Of a stretch of DNA of 64,000 bases, positions 47,934 to 56,276 are shown piece after piece; the stretch's first letter is position 1, and each line of letters begins with the position of its first letter. The stretch covers positions 208,920 to 272,919 of the forward strand of contig JAHDXL010000006.1 of the NCBI GenBank assembly GCA_023382935.1. The letters run 5' to 3'. Source of the DNA: Phycisphaerales bacterium (lineage in GTDB: Bacteria; Planctomycetota; Phycisphaerae; Phycisphaerales; UBA1924). The translations under genes and the position numbers were made by a program. The notes beneath the pieces were generated by a model that was not told where the DNA came from, did not search any database, and saw only the letters and a program-made list of their open reading frames with translations.

Positions 47934-50501
47934 ATGGCTGCTCGTGGGATTCTGTTCGGTATCAGTCTCGTCGCACTCGTCGGCGGTTGTACGACTTCTC
48001 GGACCTACTCTGAACGATCTGATGTCCCTCTCCCGGCCGTCGCTCGACCCGCGCAACCGACCGAGGCGGTCGTTCCGCCGCCCAGCGGAGTGCGCCACGT
48101 CACCGATCTGACCAACCAAGCCGTCGTCCGGGCCATCTGCGTGCCCGAAATCATCGACACACGCAACTTCGCCGAGCAGATCGTCCAACGTCCCATGACC
48201 GGCCCCGCACGCCGCGTCAAGGAAATGCTCCCGGAGCACACCGGCATCCGCCAACGCTTTGAGGGCCCCGACAACGGACTTCCCGTCGGTGGACACTCAC
48301 TCGAGCCCCGAGTGCAGCCCGGCCTGGCCTTCCCCGGCATTAGTCAGACTGGCTGGGTGCCCCCCGATCCGACTCTGGCCGTCGGCCCGAACCACATCGT
48401 TACCACCGTCAACCAGGACATCGCCTTCTTCACCAAGCAGGGCACGCTGCTTTTCCAAGTCGCCTTGGGCAGCCCGGGCAACCCCGGCTTCTTTGAGCCC
48501 GTCGGCGCAGGCAACTTCACCTTCGACCCCAAGGTCTTCTACGACCACATCGCCCAGCGTTTCGTCGTCGTCGCGCCCGAGGTCTATGGCTCCACGCAGG
48601 CGTGGATCTCCATCGCCGTCTCTGACGACAGCAACCCCATCGGCACTTGGTACAAGTATCGCACCGACGCGGTCATCCAGGTCGGCACCACCACCTTCTG
48701 GTGGGACTACCCCGGCTTCGGCTTTGACAACAACGCCTACTACGTCAACTCCAACCTCTTCGGGCTCAACCAGAGCGGTTGGGGCGGCGTCGGATTCCGC
48801 GTTTTCCGCAAGTCCGACATGCTCGCCGGTCAGCCCGTCACCTACTGGACTCTCCGCGACGGAAACGCCGCGTCCGCCCAGGCTGCTCAGCACTTCGGCA
48901 GCAACATCGCCCCCTTCTTCGTCTCCGTCAACAGCGGCACCAGCCTGCGGGTCCACGCCATCACCAACCCCATCACCAACCCCGCACTGGTCTCCACCAC
49001 TGTGACGGTCCCGGGCTTTTCCAGCCCGACCAGCGCCCCCTCCGTGGGCGCCTCGGCCGTGGAACTGATCGACAACCGCATCTTCAACGCACACTGGCGC
49101 GATGGAAACCTCTACGCCGCCCACGGCATCTCCGCCGGCGGTGAAAACGCCGCCCGCTGGTACCACCTCCGCACCAACAACTGGCCGTCCTCCGGGTCGG
49201 TCACCCTCGTCCAGTCCGGCAACGTCGATGGCGGACCGGGCCTGCACACCTTCTTCCCCGCCATTTACTCCAACTCCCTCGGCGAAGTGGCCATGGTCGT
49301 CGGCTCCAGTTCCTCCACCCAGCGCATCGCCGTCAACGCCACCGGACGCGTCCCTTCGGACCCCGCCGGCACCATGGCCCCGCTCACCCAACTCAAACTC
49401 AGCGACGTCAACGGCGGCGGACGCTGGGGCGACTACTACGACATTTGCGTCGACCCTCTCGACGATCGCACCTTCTGGGTCATCGGTGAGTACGTCTACT
49501 CCGGCGGCTGGAACAACTGGATCAGCAGTTTCACCGTCTCCACTATCGTCGGACCCCTCGCCCTGCCTGACAGCGTCTCCTTCCTGATCGGCGGACAGGG
49601 CGCCCTCATCGATGTCCTCGCCAACGACTCACACACCACTAACCTGCCCATTCACATCGCCTCTTTCGACGCGGTTTCCACGCAGGGCGGGTCGGTCGTC
49701 CTTTCCTCCGGCACCGGCCCCGGCGGCCGTGACCAGTTGCTCTACACCGCGCCCCTCGGCTTCACCGGCACCGACACCTTCGAGTACGTCGTCGCCGACA
49801 ACCTCAACAACACCGCCGAAGGCGCCGTCGCCGTGGCCGTGTGGGATCCGGCCGACGTCCTCTCACCGGCCATTCCTCCGCTCCCCGGCGCCGGTCTGAA
49901 TGTCTCCTACTACGTCGTTGACTCGCCGGCATTCCTTCCCGATTTCGACTCCATGACCCCGTACGCCACCGCCGTCGTCAATCAGATCAACTACCCCTCG
50001 ACCAACAACAACTTCGCCACCTCCGGCCGCGCCGACAACGTCGGCGCCGTCTTCAAGGGCTACGTCAGCATCCCCCAGGCCGGACCCTATCGCTTCTTCA
50101 CCACTTCCGATGACGGCTCGGCTCTCTCCATCGGCGACCGACTGGTCGTGGACAACGACGGGCAGCACGGCATGACTGAGCAGTGGGGCACCGTGGCCCT
50201 CTACCCAGGCCTGCATCCGATCCGCGTTGACTTCTTCGAAGCCGGCGGTGGCGCGGGCCTGATCGTCGAGTACGAGGGCCCCGGCATCGATCGCCAAGTC
50301 ATCCCCGTCTCGGTCTTCCGTCGCGACACCCCCTGCCCGCCCGACCTCGTGCCGCCGCTGGGCGCCATCGACTTCTTCGATGTTCAGGTCTTCTTGGGCA
50401 TGTTCTCCGCCCAGGATCCCGCCGCCGACCTCAACTACGACGGGCGATTCGACTTCTTCGACATCCAGATCTACCTCCAACTCGTCGCCGCAGGCTGCTG
50501 A
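47934..50501 (+). CDS. Lipoprotein with PA14, cadherin-like and dockerin-like domains
   Basis: An 855-residue protein. The ATG at 47934 follows GAAGGGGG and gives a clean lipoprotein signal, ILFGISLVALVGGC, with the Cys at about residue 19. The N-terminal half (~110-540) looks like a large beta structure (WVPPDPTLAVGPNHIVTTVNQ, FTFDPKVFYD, RWGDYYDICVDPLDDRTFWV). Then a cadherin/Ig-like domain (SVSFLIGGQGALIDVLANDS...FEYVVADN, ~545-635), a PA14 domain (LNVSYYVVDSPAF...GLIVEYEGPG, ~655-795) and a dockerin-like module ending GC. PA14 domains often bind carbohydrate. A lipid anchor at one end and a dockerin at the other suggests a tether. Confidence 0.87.
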   Translation: MAARGILFGISLVALVGGCTTSRTYSERSDVPLPAVARPAQPTEAVVPPPSGVRHVTDLTNQAVVRAICVPEIIDTRNFAEQIVQRPMTGPARRVKEMLPEHTGIRQRFEGPDNGLPVGGHSLEPRVQPGLAFPGISQTGWVPPDPTLAVGPNHIVTTVNQDIAFFTKQGTLLFQVALGSPGNPGFFEPVGAGNFTFDPKVFYDHIAQRFVVVAPEVYGSTQAWISIAVSDDSNPIGTWYKYRTDAVIQVGTTTFWWDYPGFGFDNNAYYVNSNLFGLNQSGWGGVGFRVFRKSDMLAGQPVTYWTLRDGNAASAQAAQHFGSNIAPFFVSVNSGTSLRVHAITNPITNPALVSTTVTVPGFSSPTSAPSVGASAVELIDNRIFNAHWRDGNLYAAHGISAGGENAARWYHLRTNNWPSSGSVTLVQSGNVDGGPGLHTFFPAIYSNSLGEVAMVVGSSSSTQRIAVNATGRVPSDPAGTMAPLTQLKLSDVNGGGRWGDYYDICVDPLDDRTFWVIGEYVYSGGWNNWISSFTVSTIVGPLALPDSVSFLIGGQGALIDVLANDSHTTNLPIHIASFDAVSTQGGSVVLSSGTGPGGRDQLLYTAPLGFTGTDTFEYVVADNLNNTAEGAVAVAVWDPADVLSPAIPPLPGAGLNVSYYVVDSPAFLPDFDSMTPYATAVVNQINYPSTNNNFATSGRADNVGAVFKGYVSIPQAGPYRFFTTSDDGSALSIGDRLVVDNDGQHGMTEQWGTVALYPGLHPIRVDFFEAGGGAGLIVEYEGPGIDRQVIPVSVFRRDTPCPPDLVPPLGAIDFFDVQVFLGMFSAQDPAADLNYDGRFDFFDIQIYLQLVAAGC

Positions 50502-50521
50502 TGCAACCCGGATGACATCCG

Positions 50522-50552
50522 GCGGCGGACGGCTCACCGAGTCGTCCGCCGC
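50522..50552 (+). other. Strong stem-loop between the lipoprotein and epimerase genes
   Basis: GCGGCGGACGGCTC (50522-50535) pairs with GAGTCGTCCGCCGC (50539-50552) around a 3-base loop, 14 pairs with one G-U. No T-run follows and it ends 15 bases before the epimerase ATG. It may stop transcription weakly or affect translation of the next gene. Confidence 0.6.
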
Positions 50553-50567
50553 TAGGATGCACCCACG

Positions 50568-51593
50568 ATGAAACTGCCCGGCGACAAAGTTGTTCGGTTT
50601 CGGTCGTCCCTGGAAGGCGCCTCGGTTTGCGTGACCGGCGGCGCCGGTTTCATCGGCGGACACCTCATCGACGCCCTTGTCTCCGTCGGCGCCCACGTCA
50701 CCGTCATCGACGACCTCTCCAACTCCACCGCCGAGCACCTGGCAGACCTCATCGACCTCGAACCCGATCGAGTCCGCTTCATCCACGGCTCCATCCTCGA
50801 CCCCCACGCCCTGGCCGAAGCGATTACCGAGGATACGTCCATCGTCTTTCACCTCGCCGCCATCGGCTCCGTCCCCCGCTCGCTCGAACAGCCTGCACGC
50901 ACCTGGGATGTCAACGCCACCGGCGTTCTCCGTGTCCTCGAACGCGCCCGCAGCGTCTCGGCGCGCCGCGTTATCTTCTCCGCTTCCTCTTCGGTCTACG
51001 GCGACGCCGTCGAACTGCCCAAGACCGAGTCCATGCCCACCTCGCCCACTTCCCCCTACGGCGCCTCCAAGGCCGCCGCCGAGGCCCTGGTTACCTCCTG
51101 GGCACGCTCTTTCGGGCTCTCCACCATGAACCTGCGATACTTCAACATCTTCGGCCCGCGCCAGCCCGCCGACAGCGCCTACGCCGGAGTCGTGGCCGCC
51201 TTTGCCAAGGCGTTGCTCGCTGGTCAATCACCCGTCATCTACGGCGACGGCTCCCAGACCCGCGACTTCACGTACGTCTCAAACGCCGTCCTGGCCAATC
51301 TGCTCGCCGCGACTTCGCCCCGCCCGCTCGCCGGTGAGATTGCCAACATTGGCACCGGCCGTTGCGTCAGTATCAACGATCTGGCCGCGGCCATGGCCCG
51401 CGCCCTCGGATGCCCCCACATCCAGCCCGAATACCGCCCCGCCCGCACCGGCGATGTCCTCCACTCACAGGCGGACATTTCCCGCGCCCGCGATCTCCTC
51501 GACTTCGAGCCCATCCAGTCGCTCGAAGAGGGTCTCGTCGAAACTGTCGAATGGTTCCGCGGTGTCTATTCGGCCGGCGGAAGCAACGCATGA
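50568..51593 (+). CDS. NAD-dependent nucleotide-sugar epimerase/dehydratase
   Basis: A 341-residue extended SDR protein. It has the NAD motif VTGGAGFIGGHLI, VFHLAAIGSVPRS, the Ser and catalytic YxxxK (SASSSVYGD, SPYGASKAAAE) and NLRYFNIFGPRQ. This is the UDP-glucose/UDP-GlcNAc 4-epimerase-like group (GalE, WbpP, capsule epimerases). Its substrate cannot be fixed from sequence. The ribosome binding site AGGA is at 50554. Its stop overlaps an in-frame ATG of downstream sequence (ATGA at 51590), but the next gene is believed to start later. Confidence 0.88.
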   Translation: MKLPGDKVVRFRSSLEGASVCVTGGAGFIGGHLIDALVSVGAHVTVIDDLSNSTAEHLADLIDLEPDRVRFIHGSILDPHALAEAITEDTSIVFHLAAIGSVPRSLEQPARTWDVNATGVLRVLERARSVSARRVIFSASSSVYGDAVELPKTESMPTSPTSPYGASKAAAEALVTSWARSFGLSTMNLRYFNIFGPRQPADSAYAGVVAAFAKALLAGQSPVIYGDGSQTRDFTYVSNAVLANLLAATSPRPLAGEIANIGTGRCVSINDLAAAMARALGCPHIQPEYRPARTGDVLHSQADISRARDLLDFEPIQSLEEGLVETVEWFRGVYSAGGSNA

Positions 51594-51805
51594 CTCGCTG
51601 CTTTCACACCTTCCGAGGCCTCATCCTGCTTGCCGTCATGGTTCTCCACACCCGCGGCGGACTCCGAAGTCCCTACTGGCTCTGGCGGAAGTCCACCGCA
51701 TTCGGGGATCATTGCGCGAAGACTCGCGCCTCCCGATTACAGGCGGTGCTTGAATACTGCCGATGGGTGTCGCGCACTCGTACCATATCGCAGGAGGCCG
51801 CTTCC

Positions 51806-52105
51806 ATGCCCGCCAACGATCCCAACTTCAGCAAGGCCTTTCTTCCCGGACTCATCATCGGGCTTATCGTCGGCGCCATCGCGGGTGCCGTCCTGCCCGA
51901 CCTGATCTCCGGCCCGCGTGTGCCAGCGCACGCCGCCAACCACGACACCTCCGAGACCGCCAGCCCGCGCCGCGAGTACCGCGAAGATCCCGGGATGATC
52001 GACCCGACGCAAATCCCCGAGCAATCGCCCGACGCCGGCGGCTTGAGTCCCGAGATGTCCGAAGAAGTTCCCACGCATGCGGACGACGGCTCTGCGGGCG
52101 GGTAA
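51806..52105 (+). CDS. Small single-pass membrane protein, unknown
   Basis: A 99-residue protein. ATG 51806 has a perfect AGGAGG at 51792-51797. One membrane segment near the N-terminus (LPGLIIGLIVGAIAGAVLPDLI), then an acidic, Pro/Ser-rich tail (ETASPRREYREDPGMIDPTQ). An ATG at 51590, overlapping the epimerase stop, is in frame and would add 72 less protein-like residues; it is less likely. No family recognised. Confidence 0.7.
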   Translation: MPANDPNFSKAFLPGLIIGLIVGAIAGAVLPDLISGPRVPAHAANHDTSETASPRREYREDPGMIDPTQIPEQSPDAGGLSPEMSEEVPTHADDGSAGG

Positions 52106-52114
52106 CCTCGTGGC

Positions 52115-52927
52115 ATGGAACCCTCGCGTGCCCGCGCGCTTGCCATTCAGGACGCCGAAGCCCTCGCCATGATCGGTGTTGACTTCGTGCGCCTCTCACC
52201 CAAGACGCGCATCACCGAATCGTCCACTCTGTCGCCGCTGCCCGCCGATGCGGCATCGGATGTGCGACTTCCTTCGGTGTCGCCGCGCCCGACCTCCAAC
52301 CCCGAGCGTGCCCGGCGTGAGCAGGCGCTGGCCGAAGTTCTCGCCCGTTACGAACGCGACTGCCCGCACCAGCACTTCCCGACCGACCATCACTGCATTG
52401 TGTTTCACGATGGCGACCCGTGCGCGCGCCTCATGTTCATCGGAGAAGCGCCGGGGGCTGACGAAGACCGCATCGGCCGCCCCTTCGTCGGCAAAGCGGG
52501 GCAACTGCTCGACAAGATGATCGCCGGCATGGGGCTGACGCGCCAAGAGGTCTACATCGCCAACGTGCTGAAAGTGCGTCCACCCAACAATGCCACGCCG
52601 ACGCCCGAGCAGGCCGAGTTGTGTGCTCCGTATCTCTACGACCAGATCCGAATCGTCAGGCCTGAGGTGATCGTCACGCTCGGTCGCCCGGCGACGCAAC
52701 TGCTGCTGGCGACGCGGCAGGGGATCAACGAACTCCGGGGTCGATGGCAGTCCTTTCCCCCGCCCGATGCCCTGGCCAGGCCGGAGGGCTTCGAGACGCC
52801 GATCCCGGTCATGCCGACCTTCCACCCGGCTTTCCTGCTGCGGCAGTACACGCCGGAGAACAAGCGCAAGGTCTGGGAGGACTTGAAGTTGGTGATGGCC
52901 CGATTGGGGCTCAAGCCCGCCCGCTGA
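52115..52927 (+). CDS. Uracil-DNA glycosylase, family 4-like
   Basis: A 270-residue protein. The core has MFIGEAPGADEDRIGRPFVG and KAGQLLDKMIAGMGLTR, YIANVLKVRPPNNATPTPEQ, VTLGRPATQLLL and MPTFHPAFLLRQ, all of the UDG family 4/5 fold. The enzyme removes uracil from DNA in base-excision repair. In classic family 4 enzymes four Cys hold a 4Fe-4S cluster; here the usual KCRPP reads KVRPP and the N-terminal CxxC is not seen, so the cluster may be absent. The N-terminal ~75 residues are extra. It starts 9 bases after the preceding small gene and is probably co-transcribed with it. Confidence 0.88.
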   Translation: MEPSRARALAIQDAEALAMIGVDFVRLSPKTRITESSTLSPLPADAASDVRLPSVSPRPTSNPERARREQALAEVLARYERDCPHQHFPTDHHCIVFHDGDPCARLMFIGEAPGADEDRIGRPFVGKAGQLLDKMIAGMGLTRQEVYIANVLKVRPPNNATPTPEQAELCAPYLYDQIRIVRPEVIVTLGRPATQLLLATRQGINELRGRWQSFPPPDALARPEGFETPIPVMPTFHPAFLLRQYTPENKRKVWEDLKLVMARLGLKPAR

Positions 52928-53268
52928 GCGGTGTCGTTGATTTTCAGCGCGTTGCCTGGAACCAAGTCCGACGTATTGTCGTAGATTCAGTCGCCCATCA
53001 CGCCCGATCCGGCGCCGGACCCTTCCGGCCCGACATCCCAAGCCCCCACGAGACTCGGCGCTCGGCCGCGTGGCTGAGCGCTGGGTTTTTTGGAATCGTG
53101 CTGTCGCGCGAGGTCTACCTCGTCACAGCGCCCCGTCTCTTGGATGCGGTGGGTACCGAGTCCACACGCCCCAAGTTTGGCCCCATAAACTCGGTCGACG
53201 GGTCACCCACTTCACGCCGACTTCGACAAGCCGATGCTGGTGGCACACCGGCACCCCGGCCTTACTGA
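52928..53268. other. Intergenic region with terminator
   Basis: About 341 bases. The terminator at 53056-53091 accounts for part of it. Nothing else was recognised: no open frame with a ribosome binding site and no tRNA. The right side is downstream of the leftward CusF-like gene. Confidence 0.5.
53056..53091 (+). terminator. Intrinsic terminator downstream of the uracil-DNA glycosylase gene
   Basis: CGGCGCTCGGCC (53056-53067) pairs with GGCTGAGCGCTG (53072-53083), 12 pairs with two G-U, loop GCGT, then GGTTTTTT. Confidence 0.85.
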
Positions 53269-53739
53269 TCACGGCTCTGCGTTGGGTTTGTTGTCGAAAC
53301 TGATGGGCGTGTCGGCGGGCAATTTGGTCATCTTCACGATGGCCATGCTCATGCTCGGCTCGCGGGCGACGTTGAGGACGAACTCGACCTTGTCCCCGAC
53401 CTGGAACTGCTCGAGCACGACGTTGGGGCCGAGAGTGTCAAAGGGCATGACCATGGCCTTCATGCCCGTAACACCGTCGTCGTAGACGTGGAGTTTGCCG
53501 CTCTTGCCCTTGAAGTCGGGGATGTGCTCGTGGTGGATCATGAGTTGAGCGCGCGGGTCGGCCGGGTCGGGCATGGTCTGGATGATGCCGCGCACGGTGT
53601 AGGTTTCGCTGGGGTGGGCCAGCGCGTTCATGCTGCTCCGGGCCGCGGGAGTCTCGGGCTTCTTCTTGCAGCCGGGCGCAGGAACGGAGGCCACGCCGAC
53701 AAGGCTCGCCACGATCAGCGTGCGATAGTGCAGTTTCAT
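53269..53739 (-). CDS. Putative copper-binding lipoprotein, CusF-like
   Basis: A 156-residue protein with a lipoprotein signal (TLIVASLVGVASVPAPGC, Cys at residue 24). The mature part resembles the CusF/CopB-type beta-barrel: YTVRGIIQTM, MIHHEHIPDF, a Met-rich MKAMVMPFDTL stretch and VGDKVEFVLNVAREPSMSMAIVKM. The His, Met and MxMPF positions recall copper-binding sites of that family. Copper binding at the membrane is inferred. It stands alone, with no efflux pump near. Confidence 0.75.
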   Translation of the reverse strand: MKLHYRTLIVASLVGVASVPAPGCKKKPETPAARSSMNALAHPSETYTVRGIIQTMPDPADPRAQLMIHHEHIPDFKGKSGKLHVYDDGVTGMKAMVMPFDTLGPNVVLEQFQVGDKVEFVLNVAREPSMSMAIVKMTKLPADTPISFDNKPNAEP

Positions 53740-53895
53740 GCGAGTATTGAAGGCGGGGCAAAGGCGCAGCGAAGGGGCACCGGTCAGGAGAAATCTCGGC
53801 GCCGTCCGGAACGGAGGATCCCGGCGCGACAGGCGAGCGCGCAACGAGCAGGACGCCCAGGCCACAGAAGTCGCTGTCCCGGAATCGCGCGGCGA

Positions 53896-54207
53896 TCAGG
53901 CCTTTTCAATGGTGATGTACTCGGCGACCGAGTTGAGATCGGCTTCGAGTTCGGGCGTCCAGGGCATAGTCCAGGTGTTGCCCAGGACGACCTTGGCGAT
54001 CTTGGCCCGCTTCTCGCGGTCATACCACATGCGCCCACCGCGGATGTAGGCATGCATGCGCTGGCGGCGCATGCGCTGGGCCCGCTTGAGGTTGCGGGTA
54101 ATGCAGGCATCGCGGCGCATGAGCCGGGCCAGCGTGACACGGGGGCCCTTGGCGCGAGGGGCGGTCTTGATGGTGCACTTGATCGTCTGGCCAGGCGTGA
54201 AAGACAT
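53896..54207 (-). CDS. Small basic protein, unknown function
   Basis: A 103-residue protein. The ATG at 54207 has AAGGGAG upstream. It opens MSFTPGQTIKCTIKTAPRAKG, and has a strongly basic middle (RLMRRDACITRNLKRAQRM, RRQRMHAYIRGGRMWYDRE), ending TPELEADLNSVAEYITIEK. The charge suggests nucleic-acid contact, but no family was recognised. Confidence 0.7.
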   Translation of the reverse strand: MSFTPGQTIKCTIKTAPRAKGPRVTLARLMRRDACITRNLKRAQRMRRQRMHAYIRGGRMWYDREKRAKIAKVVLGNTWTMPWTPELEADLNSVAEYITIEKA

Positions 54208-54364
54208 CCGTCCGCTCCCTTGCGGTTTGATTCACATGATCCGGTTCGACGCCGCGGCCTCCCAATCGGGCGACGCCTCCCGGGCCGAAAGTGTAGCCCG
54301 AAGCCGCCCGGCGTCCACTCCAGCAGCCGCCGCGCTAGACTCCCCTTCGACTTCAGGAGACCCA

Positions 54365-55729
54365 ATGTCCGCCACCCCCGAACAGGCCCCCCCATTCGAC
54401 GCCAATCTTCCGCACCACCAACGGGCGCGCCTGCGGAAGGTGCGCGGGTTCCCCCTGCCTGCCCAGACCCCGGACGGCAAGCAGCAGGTCTTTCTCGGAT
54501 TGGCTGACGCGCAGCAGATTTCCGAGCGGATCGTGGCCACGCTTCCTGCCACCCAGCAGATTCTCCCGCTGCTCGACGGGCGCCATACGCCGGAGGAGAT
54601 TGCGCAGGAAATCGGCAAGGGCTTGACACCGGCGTTTGTACAGAACCTCGTGGCTCAACTTGACCACGCCGGGTTGCTGTATGGACCGGTGTTTGAAGGT
54701 TTGCTGGAGAAGATGCGCGAGCAGTACGACAGTCTGGACCATCTGCCGCCGGGCTCGACGGCGCAAGTCGCCGAGATGCTGGCCGCCCAGGCGCTGGGGG
54801 AGGAATCCACGGAAGAGCAACGGGCGGCGATCGGGCCCGCGAAACTCCGCGAGGCCATGGACCAGTGGATCGACCAGGCACTTTCGAAAGCGGAGAACCC
54901 GAGTCTGGACCGGCTGCCGCGGGCGATCGTGGCGCCGCACATCGACTACCCGCGCGGGTGGATCAACTATGGCTCGATCTACGGACGACTTCGCGTTGTC
55001 GACCGCCCCGATCGGGTGGTGATCTTGGGTACAAACCACTTCGGGCTCGCCTCCGGTGTGTGCGCGTGCGACAAGGGATTTGAGAGTCCGCTGGGGCTTT
55101 GTCCCTATGATAAGGTCTTCGCGGAGAAGTTGTCTGCGAAGTTGGGTCCGGAGAACACGGCCAAGTTGTTCGAGCATCGCTACGACCACGAACGGGAGCA
55201 CTCGATCGAGTTGCAGATTCCGTGGATTCAGCACTGCCTGGGCGCGGATGACGATGGGAAATTCTGCCCGGTTTTTGGGGTGCTTGTGCATGATCCCGCG
55301 GTGAATAACGGCGAGTCGTACGACGGCAAAGGCTTGGGGCTTCAGGAGTTCGTGGACGCCATGAAGGCGACGCTGGCCGAGGTGGGCGGGCGGACGCTCA
55401 TCATCAGTTCGGCCGATCTGAGCCATGTCGGGCCGGCCTTTGGAGATCCGCAGCCTTTGGCGGGTGAGGATGGGCAGGGCGAGGAGTTCCGGCAGCGGGT
55501 GGCCAATCACGATCGCGAGATGCTTGAGCATGTGCGGAATAACCGTCCGGCGGACCTGATCGCGTCGATGGCCTGGCAGCAGAATCCGACGCGCTGGTGC
55601 TCGACAGGCAACCTGGTGGCGACGCTGCAGATCGTCGAGCCGACGCGGATTGATCTGTTCAGTTACGCGGCCGCGATGGACCAGCAGGGCATGAGCATGG
55701 TCAGCCACGCCGCGCTGGCGATGGAGTGA
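54365..55729 (+). CDS. Memo family protein (AmmeMemoRadiSam system protein B type)
   Basis: A 454-residue protein. Residues about 190-454 are a Memo domain: IVAPHIDYPRGW, VVILGTNHFGLASG, REHSIELQIPWIQHCL, TLIISSADLSHVG, containing the conserved His residues of the fold. The N-terminal ~150 residues are extra, with a winged-helix-like piece (ILPLLDGRHTPEEIAQEIGKG, LVAQLDHAGLLYG) resembling PqqD-type segments. The start at ATG 54365 gives MSATPEQAPP. In other bacteria Memo is linked with AMMECR1 and a radical SAM protein; neither is next to it here. Function unknown. Confidence 0.85.
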   Translation: MSATPEQAPPFDANLPHHQRARLRKVRGFPLPAQTPDGKQQVFLGLADAQQISERIVATLPATQQILPLLDGRHTPEEIAQEIGKGLTPAFVQNLVAQLDHAGLLYGPVFEGLLEKMREQYDSLDHLPPGSTAQVAEMLAAQALGEESTEEQRAAIGPAKLREAMDQWIDQALSKAENPSLDRLPRAIVAPHIDYPRGWINYGSIYGRLRVVDRPDRVVILGTNHFGLASGVCACDKGFESPLGLCPYDKVFAEKLSAKLGPENTAKLFEHRYDHEREHSIELQIPWIQHCLGADDDGKFCPVFGVLVHDPAVNNGESYDGKGLGLQEFVDAMKATLAEVGGRTLIISSADLSHVGPAFGDPQPLAGEDGQGEEFRQRVANHDREMLEHVRNNRPADLIASMAWQQNPTRWCSTGNLVATLQIVEPTRIDLFSYAAAMDQQGMSMVSHAALAME

Positions 55730-55732
55730 GGG

Positions 55733-56080
55733 TTGCTCACGGCTTGGCAGACGGCGATGCTGGTCGCGGGCATGGTGCTGGCCGGCGGGGGGCTGTATGC
55801 GCTCCGATTTACACGGACGCGAGGCGCGGGCAGGGAGGGACAGCCCGCGAAGTCGCCCACGGGGGTTCTCGAATCAATGCTGGGTCGGACCAGCGTCAGC
55901 ACGCGGGCGGCGATCGGACTGAGTCTGCTGGTGCTGGGGTATCACCTGGCGGCGTATGCGTTGCCGACGGGGTGGCTGTGGCTGAAGGTGCCGGCAGAGC
56001 GGCTCTGGATTCTGGGGCTGGTCATCGCGGTGGCGGTGGGGGGCTCGATCGTGCTGGATCGGGTCGAGGAGCGGAGGTAG
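55733..56080 (+). CDS. Small multi-pass membrane protein, unknown
   Basis: A 115-residue protein with about three membrane segments (AMLVAGMVLAGGGLYAL, AAIGLSLLVLGYHLAAYAL, LWILGLVIAVAVGGSIVL). The TTG at 55733 follows GGAGTGAGG; the ATG at 55757 is the other choice. It is three bases after the Memo gene and so probably in its operon. No family recognised. Confidence 0.65.
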   Translation: MLTAWQTAMLVAGMVLAGGGLYALRFTRTRGAGREGQPAKSPTGVLESMLGRTSVSTRAAIGLSLLVLGYHLAAYALPTGWLWLKVPAERLWILGLVIAVAVGGSIVLDRVEERR

Positions 56081-56276
56081 GGCGTTGTCACGCGGGTGTC
56101 ACGACCGGGTTCTGTGGGGGGAACCGGTGCCGATGCATCTCGTATGCTTTGCTCGGCAGAATCGGACGATGCGTGACCGAACCGGTGCGAGTCGGTACCA
56201 TCGCCGACCCGGGCCGAGCCTGGGGAGTTGGGAAAAGGCTTGGCGCGGGGCAGCGCCGTGCTGAATGGGGAAGAAC

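Noticed and set aside
38470..50501. Cohesin or scaffoldin gene among the large secreted proteins
   Set aside because: Each large protein has its own dockerin and other beta domains, but none shows repeated cohesin-like units.
49863..51227. Open frame (454 codons) antisense to the PA14 lipoprotein and epimerase genes
   Set aside because: It crosses two real genes on the other strand and has no domain.
52928..53268. Possible tRNA or small RNA in the gap after the uracil-DNA glycosylase gene
   Set aside because: No cloverleaf or T-loop sequence was found; the only clear structure is the terminator.
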